Positions 5,517 to 10,957 of a stretch of DNA of 10,957 nt are shown here, in pieces. Source of the DNA: Candidatus Uhrbacteria bacterium (GTDB lineage: Bacteria > Patescibacteriota > Patescibacteriia > 2-12-FULL-60-25); assembly GCA_014728435.1 (NCBI GenBank), contig WJLP01000092.1:1-10957 (forward strand), read 5' to 3'. The notes beneath the pieces are model-generated. The model searched no databases and had not been told where the DNA came from. It worked only from the letters and a program-made list of their open reading frames with translations. The position numbers and the translations under genes were made by a program. Each line of letters opens with the position of its first letter. The first letter of the stretch is position 1.

Positions 5517-6480
5517 TGATTGCTTTTTTGACGGCTTTGACTATGTTTTTGGCGCGCATGCCGTAATGAGTGATGAGTTCGTCGGGTTCGCCGGATTGGC
5601 CGAATGTGTTTGGCATGCCGATCGGCTCAACCGGTACGGGGAGTTTTTGCGCGCAGAACTCCGCGACAGCTCCGTGGAGGCCGCCGATGATTTGGTGTTC
5701 CTCGACAGTGACCGCGCAGGCTGTCTTTTTTAAAGACGCGAGGATCGTCTTGCCGTCTAAAGGTTTAATGGTGTGGGAGTTGATAACTTCGGCTTCGATG
5801 TGTTGTTTGGCTAACGCTTCGGCTGCGAGTAAAGCTTCGTGCAGTAATGGCCCGCAAGCGATTAGTGTTACATCGTAGCCCTCGCGGCAGATATAGGCTT
5901 TGCCAAGTTCGAACGGGGTCTTTTTGGTTGTGATGACAGGCGTCTTTTCGCGAGCGAATCTAAAATAGACCGGGCCTTTGTGTTTAGCCGCGGCGATCGT
6001 GCATTTACGGGTTTCTTCGGCATCACAGGGCGCGCAAACCATGATATCCGGAATTACGCGCGTGATGGCCATGTCTTCCAAGGCTTGATGTGTGGCTCCA
6101 TCCGGGCCAACGGAAACGCCCGTGTGCGCGCCGGCTATTTTAACATTGGCGCGGCCGTAGCAGACCGAAACGCGCAGCTGATCCCAGCTGCGGCCGGGGG
6201 AGAAAACCGCGTAGGATGATACAAAGGGGATTTTTCCCGATAGCGCGAGGCCGGCCGCGACACCCGTCATGTTTTGTTCGGCAACTCCACATTCGATGAA
6301 GCGGTCGGGATATTGCTCGCCAAATTTGCCGGCCCGGGTGGAGTCGGCCAAGTCGGCCGTGAGTACCACGATGTCTTGGTTTTTTTCTCCCAGCTCCAGC
6401 AAAGCATCGCCATAACCGTTGCGGGTGGGGATTTTTTCAACCGTTTTGTAAAGCAGATAGGGATTGAGGTAGGGTTTCAT
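5506..6480 (-). CDS. Transketolase, C-terminal subunit (324 aa)
   Basis: Supplies the pyrimidine-binding and C-terminal domains of thiamine-diphosphate-dependent transketolase, moving two-carbon units between sugar phosphates in the non-oxidative pentose phosphate pathway. Motifs: TADLADST (41-48), GVAEQNMTG (65-73) with the cofactor-activating Glu E68, SSYAVF (88-93), GVSVGPDGATHQALED (121-136) with substrate-site H131, RFAREKTP (174-181), and FGQSGEPDEL near 293-302. Length is normal for the split form. Start ATG 6480 is chosen by alignment to the family start; longer in-frame extensions run into the upstream gene. There is no Shine-Dalgarno. The gene follows the N-subunit gene by 46 bp, so the two form an operon and the products should assemble. 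DXS-like or PDH E1-beta identity is less likely given these motifs and partner. Confidence 0.92.
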   Translation of the reverse strand: MKPYLNPYLLYKTVEKIPTRNGYGDALLELGEKNQDIVVLTADLADSTRAGKFGEQYPDRFIECGVAEQNMTGVAAGLALSGKIPFVSSYAVFSPGRSWDQLRVSVCYGRANVKIAGAHTGVSVGPDGATHQALEDMAITRVIPDIMVCAPCDAEETRKCTIAAAKHKGPVYFRFAREKTPVITTKKTPFELGKAYICREGYDVTLIACGPLLHEALLAAEALAKQHIEAEVINSHTIKPLDGKTILASLKKTACAVTVEEHQIIGGLHGAVAEFCAQKLPVPVEPIGMPNTFGQSGEPDELITHYGMRAKNIVKAVKKAIKRK

Positions 6481-6508
6481 ATTATTTTGGATAGAGGTCT
6501 GAGTGGAG

Positions 6509-6524
6509 ACGCGCCATGGCGCGT
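6509..6524. repeat. 16-bp perfect palindrome between transketolase genes
   Basis: ACGCGCCATGGCGCGT sits in the 46-bp gap, three bases past the N-subunit stop codon. In RNA it gives a six-pair GC stem with a CATG loop. T5 follows on the plus strand only, so in the direction of the operon it is not a classical terminator; it may stabilise or process the mRNA between cistrons. Confidence 0.6.
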
Positions 6525-6526
6525 TT

Positions 6527-7399
6527 TTACTGATGCTCGCTATAGATGCGGCCGGATAATGTTCGGATGTCGTGGAGGGCTTCTTTTGCTTCTTCTTTAT
6601 TAGGTGGTTTGCCGTGCCACTCAAATTTATTTTCCATGAAGTCGACTCCTTTGCCGGGGATAGTGTGGCAGATGATGGCGGTGGGATTGGCGTACATGGC
6701 TTTAGCTTTTTTCATGGCGTCCAATACTTCGCGGATGTTATGGCCGTCAACTTCTATAACAAACCAATTGTTTGCTTCTAACTTGTCTTTAAAATTTTCC
6801 AGAGGCATTACGTCTTCCGTATAGCCATCGATTTGGATGTTGTTGCGATCGATTAAGGCGGTTACTTCGCGCAGGTCGTATTTGCCGGCCAGCATGACAG
6901 CCTCCCAAGTTTGACCTTCGTTGAATTCGCCGTCGCTCATGAGGCACCAGGTATGGTAACTCGAATTTCGAACTTTGAATTTCGAATTACGATTCATGCG
7001 GGAGGCGAGAGCCATTCCGCAGGCTTGGGAGAGGCCTTGGCCAAGCGGGCCACCGCAGGTTTCGATGCCGATATTTGAGTGGTTGTTGGAATGGCCTTGG
7101 AGGGGGGAGCCTAACTTTCGCAATGTTTTTAATTTAGCATGAGGAAAGTAACCGGCGTGCGCCAAAGTTGCGTAAAGAACCGGGCAGATGTGAGCGTTAC
7201 TTAGCACGACTCTGTCGCGAGCAGAATCGTTTTTCTTTTTGGCGTCCAGGTTGGCGACACCGCCAAAGTAGAGAGCGGTAAAAACATCGGCCATACCCAG
7301 AGGGCCGGCGGAATGACCCGAGCCCGCTTTGACCAACATGTTGATGATGTCTTGGCGGATTTGGTTGGCGGTTTTTTCCAATTGTTTGATGCTTTTCAT
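6527..7399 (-). CDS. Transketolase, N-terminal subunit (290 aa)
   Basis: The thiamine diphosphate-binding half of a split transketolase. Motifs: GHSAGPLGMADV (28-39) with H29, SNAHICPVLYA (67-77) with H70, GGPLGQGLS (116-124), the diphosphate/metal motif SDGEFNEG (155-162) closed by DRNNIQ (184-189), and WHG (261-263). Full length for this subunit. Between RM (134-135) and Y148 the usual short loop is replaced by twelve residues, NRNSKFKVRNSS, encoded by a heptamer array at 6961-6995; it precedes the strand carrying SDGE. Start 7399 fits the family and an extended -10 at 7411-7419; no Shine-Dalgarno is present, so translation is probably leaderless. The longer in-frame start at 7465 would run across another gene's terminator and is rejected. 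Confidence 0.92.
   Translation of the reverse strand: MKSIKQLEKTANQIRQDIINMLVKAGSGHSAGPLGMADVFTALYFGGVANLDAKKKNDSARDRVVLSNAHICPVLYATLAHAGYFPHAKLKTLRKLGSPLQGHSNNHSNIGIETCGGPLGQGLSQACGMALASRMNRNSKFKVRNSSYHTWCLMSDGEFNEGQTWEAVMLAGKYDLREVTALIDRNNIQIDGYTEDVMPLENFKDKLEANNWFVIEVDGHNIREVLDAMKKAKAMYANPTAIICHTIPGKGVDFMENKFEWHGKPPNKEEAKEALHDIRTLSGRIYSEHQ
6961..6995. repeat. Heptamer array inside the transketolase N-subunit gene
   Basis: Five 7-base units on the plus strand start at 6961, 6968, 6975, 6982 and 6989 (TCGAATT, TCGAACT and variants, ending ACGATTC). They encode residues 136-147 and share the encoded word SKF with the array in the lipoprotein gene at 3746-3787. Confidence 0.78.
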
Positions 7400-7410
7400 A
7401 TATCTTGAGT

Positions 7411-7419
7411 ATTTTAACA
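7411..7419 (-). promoter_or_regulatory. Extended -10 promoter of the transketolase operon
   Basis: Minus strand TGTTAAAAT: TG, one base, TAAAAT (7411-7416), eleven bases before ATG at 7399. No convincing -35. Predicts a leader of about four nt or less. Confidence 0.5.
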
Positions 7420-7434
7420 TGGATGGCAGGAAAT

Positions 7435-7454
7435 AAAAAAACTCCTCGCGGAGT
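7435..7454 (-). terminator. Terminator of the 42-aa membrane protein gene
   Basis: Minus strand ACTCC (7450-7454), GCGA loop, GGAGT (7441-7445), then a T-run to 7435. It begins four bases after the stop codon at 7459 and separates this unit from the transketolase promoter. Confidence 0.8.
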
Positions 7455-7458
7455 GTTT

Positions 7459-7587
7459 TTACCAAATGTTTTGGGTCTGCAGAGCGTAAATTATACAGCT
7501 GAGCCCCAGGGCCAGGTTAAGGACGGGTAGAAACCAACCAAACCATTCATTTGTGTATCTGTAGAGATCTCTTTCGTCTGTGTACAT
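7459..7587 (-). CDS. Small membrane protein (42 aa), unknown function
   Basis: A short frame starting MYTDERDLYRYTNEW, followed by a hydrophobic segment of about 20 residues (17-36, GWFLPVLNLALGL then SCIIYAL) and a short polar tail ending NIW. One membrane helix with a charged N-terminus is likely, so a single-pass inner membrane protein. The case for a gene: a TTGACA promoter at 7638-7666 and a terminator four bases past the stop codon bracket it precisely. The ribosome site AGGAGG (7616-7621) lies 28 bases before ATG, too far normally, but TGCTA/TAGCA between them can pair and bring the two to about six bases apart. No better start codon exists in frame. Function unknown. Confidence 0.55.
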   Translation of the reverse strand: MYTDERDLYRYTNEWFGWFLPVLNLALGLSCIIYALQTQNIW

Positions 7588-7637
7588 AGTGCTACCGTAT
7601 GCTAAATAGCAAAGTCCTCCTAAAACGGCGATGTGTG

Positions 7638-7666
7638 AATTTAACAGAAAAATGTAAATTTGTCAA
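7638..7666 (-). promoter_or_regulatory. Promoter of the 42-aa membrane protein gene
   Basis: Minus strand TTGACA (7661-7666) with TAAATT (7638-7643) at 17-bp spacing, or TTAAAT at 16 bp. The leader of about 44 nt contains AGGAGG. Confidence 0.55.
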
Positions 7667-7670
7667 TACC

Positions 7671-7695
7671 AAAAGACGCCCCGAGGGGCGTCTTT
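7671..7695 (-). terminator. Terminator of the cupredoxin-tailed protein gene
   Basis: A ten-pair stem, AAAGACGCCC (7672-7681) with GGGCGTCTTT (7686-7695), loop CGAG on the plus strand. On the minus strand it ends in TTTT (7671-7674). It starts 20 bases past the stop codon at 7715. Confidence 0.82.
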
Positions 7696-7714
7696 ACGGA
7701 AAAATTGTTGATTT

Positions 7715-8497
7715 TTAGTTTACAACGCTGACGTTGGCTACCATGCCTTCGTTAAATTCATCGTAATATTCGAATGAACCGACTTGATTAAAGGTTCTTT
7801 GGTAGGTGTCTTTGTATTCCAATGTTGGTGATTGGAAGCCTTCGCCTTTGATTTTATGGGGTTTGCTATCTTGGTTTGTCCAGGTAACGGTTGAGCCAAC
7901 CTCTACGGTAATGCTTGAGGGAACAAAGCCGGTAACCGTGTCGCCGATGCTGATTGCGGCTTGCGAGCTGTCGAAGCCTTTGTTTTCGGAGATGTTGCTG
8001 ACCGAGTTGGCTACGTCGGCGGGTTTGAACTCGGCAGCCGCATCGATATCCGAGCCCATCGTGTAGTTAATAAAGAAAGCATCCGGAATGTCATCAATTT
8101 GTTGGTTCCAATTGATGTTATAAAGCGTCTCCGCAATTTGTTCACTGGCAATCGGGCGAAGCACGCCGCCAACGTCAACGACATAGACCGTGGGGTCGGT
8201 TGTAATTTTTACCATCTTAACACCGGGTTTATAGGTTACGTTTCCGCCAATCGGGATGGTGCCCAGAGTTCGATCATCGACTACTGTGATGTTGTCGAAA
8301 TTTTCGTACCAGGTAAAGTATGTCTTTTCGTTGGGAAATACATAGCGTTTACCATCTTCGGCAAAATAATACACTGCCGAAAAACTTTCGCCCTTAATTA
8401 ATGATCCCGGGCCAAAGGCTGTGGCGCTTGCGCCAAGAGGCAACATCATGCCCGCGATAAGCGCGATGCAAGATAGTGCGGCAATTATGTTCTTCAT
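7715..8497 (-). CDS. Secreted protein: KRYVFP module plus degenerate cupredoxin domain (260 aa)
   Basis: Signal peptide 1-26 (cleavage likely after ASA, 23-25). Residues 31-175 are the module shared with the two upstream genes: SLIKG, VYYFAEDGKRYVFP, IPIGGNVTYKPGV, KITTDP, GGVLRPI, DDIPDAFFINYTMG. Residues 182-258 match the plastocyanin/EfeO-type cupredoxin pattern: ITVEVGSTVTWTNQDSKPH, then SFEYYDEFNEGM. The first copper ligand H214 and the axial M252 are present, but the usual Cys is D246 and the second His is N249, so type 1 copper binding is unlikely. A surface-exposed role is inferred. ATG 8497 has no ribosome site and no clear promoter; it may be read through from the 466-aa gene 95 bp upstream. 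A strong terminator follows. Confidence 0.85.
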   Translation of the reverse strand: MKNIIAALSCIALIAGMMLPLGASATAFGPGSLIKGESFSAVYYFAEDGKRYVFPNEKTYFTWYENFDNITVVDDRTLGTIPIGGNVTYKPGVKMVKITTDPTVYVVDVGGVLRPIASEQIAETLYNINWNQQIDDIPDAFFINYTMGSDIDAAAEFKPADVANSVSNISENKGFDSSQAAISIGDTVTGFVPSSITVEVGSTVTWTNQDSKPHKIKGEGFQSPTLEYKDTYQRTFNQVGSFEYYDEFNEGMVANVSVVN

Positions 8498-8512
8498 ATG
8501 AATATGATTGAT

Positions 8513-8590
8513 GTATTTGGTATTTGGTATTGAGTATCGGGCGATCGCAAATAAGCCATTGCCAAATACAGACTACCAGATATCAGATAC
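8513..8590. repeat. Inverted pair of heptamer arrays in an intergenic gap
   Basis: Four units at 8513-8540 (GTATTTG twice, then variants) face four units at 8563-8590 whose reverse complements are also GTATTTG-like (CAAATAC, CAGATAC). The centre 8541-8562 contains GCGATCGC. The whole could form a long imperfect hairpin. It fills most of the 95-bp gap between two module genes and lies directly before the ATG at 8497. Confidence 0.72.
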
Positions 8591-8592
8591 GG

Positions 8593-9993
8593 TTAATTAG
8601 GATTTATTACGTCAATAATGGTTGATTGTTCTTCGGTGGCATTTTGCGTGTCCGCGGCCAAGCCGTAAAAAGTGTATGAGCCGGTTTGAGCCCAAGGGCC
8701 GACTTGGTAGGTGCAGGGAGCGGCTCCATCACAATGTTTCAGTATTTGTCGGGAAGAGTCAAGGATTTCTATATATTGAATGCCATCTTGGTCGGAAGCC
8801 TCTACCGTTACATTTACGGTTTCTCCGGTATAGATAGTGTTTTTATCGGGTTGTATGGTGACCAGCGGCGAATCGTTTTCGGCGATGGATATTACCAAAT
8901 TTTCAGAACGGTAAGTGCGGCCCAAGTCATCCGTAACCAAACCGTGAACCGTGACCGAAGAACCGATGCTTCCGCCGGGCGCGACGGAAAGCTGGCAGGT
9001 GCGGATACCGGATTCGCAAACTTTTTGACCCATATTGTCGACAAAGATTTCGATGCGGCGTACGGCTATATCCGGAGCGTCCACGGTTACACCGGTTGAT
9101 TGGCCCTCTTTGATGACCGTGCGGTCGGCGTAAATGTAAACCCCGTTGCCAACCGCATTTTCATCAATTTGCAATTCGATTTCTTGGGATAGCTGAGTAT
9201 CGTTTATAAACGTAACAATTGCACGGGCTGTGCGGGTTGTATCATCCACTATAACGGGAATTTGGTAATCGCCGGTACAAGTGTTGTTGCTGGTGCAGGT
9301 TGTAACCAGGATTTCGTCCACAAAGATTTGGATTTCGTCGACCCCCTCTTCTTGGTCGGCTGTTACACTAAGTGTGATTACGTCACCCGGACGCGGAGTG
9401 GAGTCGCTGACACCGAATTGTACGGTGTTGGCGGAGGGAGGTGTTTCGGGATCTTCGGGGTCATCCGGTGGTGTTGTGAGGTTTTTATCGGCGTTGATTT
9501 CGGTTGCGGCCGCCATGGCCTCGGCCGGGTTGTAATCCGCAGAATTTGTTATGGGATCGCCCATAGTGTAGTTGGTAAAAAACGCATCAGGGATATCGTC
9601 CACTTTGGTGTTCCAGTTATCGCCGTATAATATTATGGCTACGGATTCACTTGTGATATGGCGCAAAACTCCGCCGGTATCCACGGCGTAGGTTTTTGGG
9701 TCGGTAGTGATTTTTACCATGCGCACGCCCGGACGGTAGGTAACATTGCCGCCAATTGGAAGCATGGCCAGGTCGCCATCGGAGATGGTTTTGACCGTAT
9801 CAAAGTTATCGTACCAGCTGAAAAAAGTTTTTTCTGTCGGAAAGACGTAGCGCTTGCCATCGGCGCCGTAATAATAAACCGCCGAGCCGGAGGCTTTGAT
9901 GAGATCTCCGGAGCTGATTGTTTCGGCTGAAGCGGGCGGCGCCGTCAAGACAAGTAAAGCAAAGATTGCTATAAGGTTTGTGATGAATTTCAT
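8593..9993 (-). CDS. Secreted protein: KRYVFP module plus three Ig-like domains (466 aa)
   Basis: Signal peptide 1-23 (cleavage after ASA). Module at 29-172 with VYYYGADGKRYVFPTEKT, LPIGGNVTYRPGV, KITTDP, GGVLRHI and DDIPDAFFTNYTMG. An acidic, proline-rich linker (174-188) leads to three repeated beta-sandwich domains at about 189-276, 284-371 and 376-463. Each has a V(T/E)xx-IEIFVD-type strand and a close cysteine pair: C233/C239, C326/C333, C421/C427, likely one disulfide per domain after export. No sortase motif or C-terminal membrane anchor is visible, so the protein is either released or held by the module. The start is ATG 9993, since the signal peptide begins there and a -10 TACAAT (10003-10008) lies nine bases upstream. 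No Shine-Dalgarno. Adhesion or cell-wall association is inferred. Confidence 0.87.
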   Translation of the reverse strand: MKFITNLIAIFALLVLTAPPASAETISSGDLIKASGSAVYYYGADGKRYVFPTEKTFFSWYDNFDTVKTISDGDLAMLPIGGNVTYRPGVRMVKITTDPKTYAVDTGGVLRHITSESVAIILYGDNWNTKVDDIPDAFFTNYTMGDPITNSADYNPAEAMAAATEINADKNLTTPPDDPEDPETPPSANTVQFGVSDSTPRPGDVITLSVTADQEEGVDEIQIFVDEILVTTCTSNNTCTGDYQIPVIVDDTTRTARAIVTFINDTQLSQEIELQIDENAVGNGVYIYADRTVIKEGQSTGVTVDAPDIAVRRIEIFVDNMGQKVCESGIRTCQLSVAPGGSIGSSVTVHGLVTDDLGRTYRSENLVISIAENDSPLVTIQPDKNTIYTGETVNVTVEASDQDGIQYIEILDSSRQILKHCDGAAPCTYQVGPWAQTGSYTFYGLAADTQNATEEQSTIIDVINPN

Positions 9994-10069
9994 AATACGA
10001 ATATTGTACATCGTCCAACGCGCATCGTCCAATACGAGTTGTCCGTCGTATTTCGTACATCCAACCTAC
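9993..10069. repeat. Heptamer array, about eleven units
   Basis: Reading 7-base units from 9993, most end in CG or TG: TAATACG (9993), TACATCG (10007), TCCAACG (10014), CGCATCG (10021), TATTTCG (10049). This is the longest array in the window and overlaps the predicted promoter of the 466-aa gene. GTACATCGT recurs at 10006 in related form and at 10092. The rest of the gap to 10121 has no gene. Confidence 0.7.
10003..10008 (-). promoter_or_regulatory. -10 box of the 466-aa module gene
   Basis: TACAAT on the minus strand, nine bases before ATG at 9993, predicting a leaderless mRNA. TTGGAC 18 bp upstream is a weak -35. The box lies within the heptamer array. Confidence 0.45.
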
Positions 10070-10120
10070 GCCAAGGCTACGGTCGGCAAGCGTACATCGT
10101 ATAATATTTGTGTACATTGG

Positions 10121-10156
10121 AATAAAAAGAATCTGAGCTCAATGGCTCAGATTCTT
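10121..10156 (-). terminator. Terminator of the 183-aa module gene
   Basis: AAGAATCTGAGC (10127-10138) pairs perfectly with GCTCAGATTCTT (10145-10156), a 12-pair stem with a six-base loop, followed on the minus strand by TTTTTATT. It starts 20 bases past the stop codon at 10176. Confidence 0.88.
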
Positions 10157-10175
10157 AGATTTTCAGATTCTTGAA

Positions 10176-10727
10176 TTATTGCATCATCATGCCATCTTCC
10201 GGTTCCGGCAAACCTTTGTCTTTCCAGATGTCGGTTGCGACAGATTTTTCACCGGAGGGATTGAAGTCTGAAGCATTTGTGATGTGTGAGCCCATTTTGT
10301 AATTGATGAAGAACGGATCCGGAAGGTCATCAACATTGTCGGCCCAGTCTTCGCCGTAGAGCTCAACGGCTAAATCTTCGGTTTCGATCCAGCGGAGCGT
10401 GCCGCCCGCACCAACCGCGTAGACCCGGGGGTCGGTAGTGATTTTTAAGAGCTTAACACCGGGGCGATAGGTGACATTGCCGCCCAAAGGAATGCTCATG
10501 AGTTCTTCATCCGGGATAGTAACAACGCCGGACCAGTCTTCGCCATACCAGGATTTGTAAGTTCTTTCGGTGGGGAAGACGTAGCGCTTCTCGTCGGTTC
10601 CGTAGTAGTAAACCGTGTCGAGAGAACCCTTAATGAGTTGGCCGGGATTTGCCGAAGCGATTTCGGCGTGGGCCGGGATGCCGGCCGCGAATAAGCCGAG
10701 CATGGTGAGGAAAGCGATAAAACGCAT
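10176..10727 (-). CDS. Secreted KRYVFP-module protein, module only (183 aa)
   Basis: Signal peptide 1-21 (cleavage after AHA) followed by one copy of the shared module at 29-173: QLIKG, VYYYGTDEKRYVFPTERT, IPLGGNVTYRPGV, KITTDPRVYAV, GGTLRWI, DDLPDPFFINYKMG. The tail is short and acidic, ending EPEDGMMMQ, with no anchor. Being almost the bare module, it shows that the domain can stand alone. Start ATG 10727 has no Shine-Dalgarno; CATAAT-like words in the array upstream may serve as -10. It is closed by its own terminator, so it is a separate unit from the two paralogues downstream. Within the module, the halves VYYYGxDxKRYVF and VYAVGAGGTLRWI look alike, suggesting an old internal duplication. 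No enzymatic residues are evident. Confidence 0.85.
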   Translation of the reverse strand: MRFIAFLTMLGLFAAGIPAHAEIASANPGQLIKGSLDTVYYYGTDEKRYVFPTERTYKSWYGEDWSGVVTIPDEELMSIPLGGNVTYRPGVKLLKITTDPRVYAVGAGGTLRWIETEDLAVELYGEDWADNVDDLPDPFFINYKMGSHITNASDFNPSGEKSVATDIWKDKGLPEPEDGMMMQ

Positions 10728-10738
10728 AAACTATAAGA

Positions 10739-10773
10739 AATTATGAATTATGAATTAAGAATTTGATAATTCG
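10739..10773. repeat. Heptamer array, five units (AATTATG type)
   Basis: AATTATG at 10739 and 10746, AATTAAG at 10753, AATTTGA at 10760, TAATTCG at 10767. It lies 11 bp before the start codon of the 183-aa module gene, where a promoter is expected. Confidence 0.7.
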
Positions 10774-10785
10774 TCGTACGTCGCT

Positions 10786-10801
10786 CCCCGCAAATGCGGG
10801 G
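10786..10801. repeat. Perfect GC hairpin CCCCGC-AAAT-GCGGGG
   Basis: A six-pair stem between two heptamer arrays. No T-run on either side, so terminator function is doubtful. It resembles in style the TGCGGGATCCCGCA palindrome inside the left-edge element. Confidence 0.5.
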
Positions 10802-10832
10802 CAGGCTGTTCCAATCGTACCACGTAGCTTTA

Positions 10833-10860
10833 ACGTAGGACGTAGGACGCGGGACGTAGG
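10833..10860. repeat. Heptamer array, four units (ACGTAGG)
   Basis: ACGTAGG at 10833, 10840 and 10854, with ACGCGGG at 10847; the partial unit ACGT follows at 10861. It abuts the stop codon of the partial gene at the right edge and is the most regular array here. Confidence 0.8.
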
Positions 10861-10863
10861 ACG

Positions 10864-10957
10864 TTATTTCGAGAGTTTATTGTATGCTTTTTTCGGGTTA
10901 TCGGCAAGAAAGATGGCACCGGCAGCGCAAAGGCGGGTCGCACCGGCTGTTTTAATG
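10864..10957 (-). CDS. C-terminal end of an unidentified protein (30 aa visible)
   Basis: An open frame enters from the right edge on the minus strand and ends with TAA at 10864-10866. The visible residues, IKTAGATRLCAAGAIFLAD then NPKKAYNKLSK, look like a real helical, basic protein end. Too little is present to name a family. The frame is supported by composition only, and the codon phase is such that base 10957 is the third base of a codon. Confidence 0.5.
   Translation of the reverse strand, partial: IKTAGATRLCAAGAIFLADNPKKAYNKLSK

Noticed and set aside
6509..6528. Plus-strand terminator after the 16-bp palindrome
   Set aside because: T5 follows on the plus strand, but no plus-strand transcript is expected inside the transketolase operon.
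9993..10032. Longer start (479 aa) for the Ig-domain protein
   Set aside because: The extra 13 residues are polar and precede a normal signal peptide, and they are encoded by the heptamer array and predicted promoter.

Overview
The window reads as ordinary standard-code bacterial DNA, most likely from a member of the Patescibacteria (CPR). That assignment is inference. It rests on a transketolase split into adjacent N- and C-terminal genes, many short secreted or lipidated proteins of no known family, several genes without a ribosome binding site, and three paralogues of a secreted YYxxDxKRYVFP module that I recall (unchecked) as common in that group. No mobility gene, integrase, CRISPR array, tRNA or rRNA is visible.

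Layout. 1-1600: two minus-strand lipoprotein genes, each followed downstream by a copy of the same modular repeat built around a long near-palindrome; the left edge starts inside one copy. 1722-3205: a small charged orphan protein and a PfkB-family sugar or nucleoside kinase, both minus. 3217-3623: no convincing gene, but a dense run of hairpins on the minus strand with a promoter at one end and a terminator at the other, best explained as an unidentified structured RNA of about 400 nt. 3665-5510: three plus-strand genes (a lipoprotein and two helical cytoplasmic orphans), closed by a bidirectional terminator. 5506-7420: the two transketolase subunit genes on the minus strand. 7435-7666: a 42-residue membrane protein gene with its own promoter and terminator. 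7671-10727: three minus-strand secreted proteins sharing one 140-residue module, one with a degenerate cupredoxin domain, one with three Ig-like domains, one with the module alone. 10864-10957: the C-terminus of a further minus-strand gene.

Two themes cross these units. First, at least eight places carry short degenerate tandem arrays with a strict 7-bp period. Most lie immediately upstream of start codons. Two are inside reading frames: exactly 42 bp after the lipobox of the 3680 lipoprotein, and 35 bp in the transketolase N-subunit. Second, genes fall into two start classes: some have a strong Shine-Dalgarno, others have none and a -10 box only 8-11 nt before ATG, implying leaderless mRNAs.

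Functionally, the kinase and transketolase fit a reduced sugar-phosphate metabolism. The lipoproteins and the three module proteins would form part of the cell surface. The unidentified RNA and the heptamer arrays are the parts least explained by known biology.
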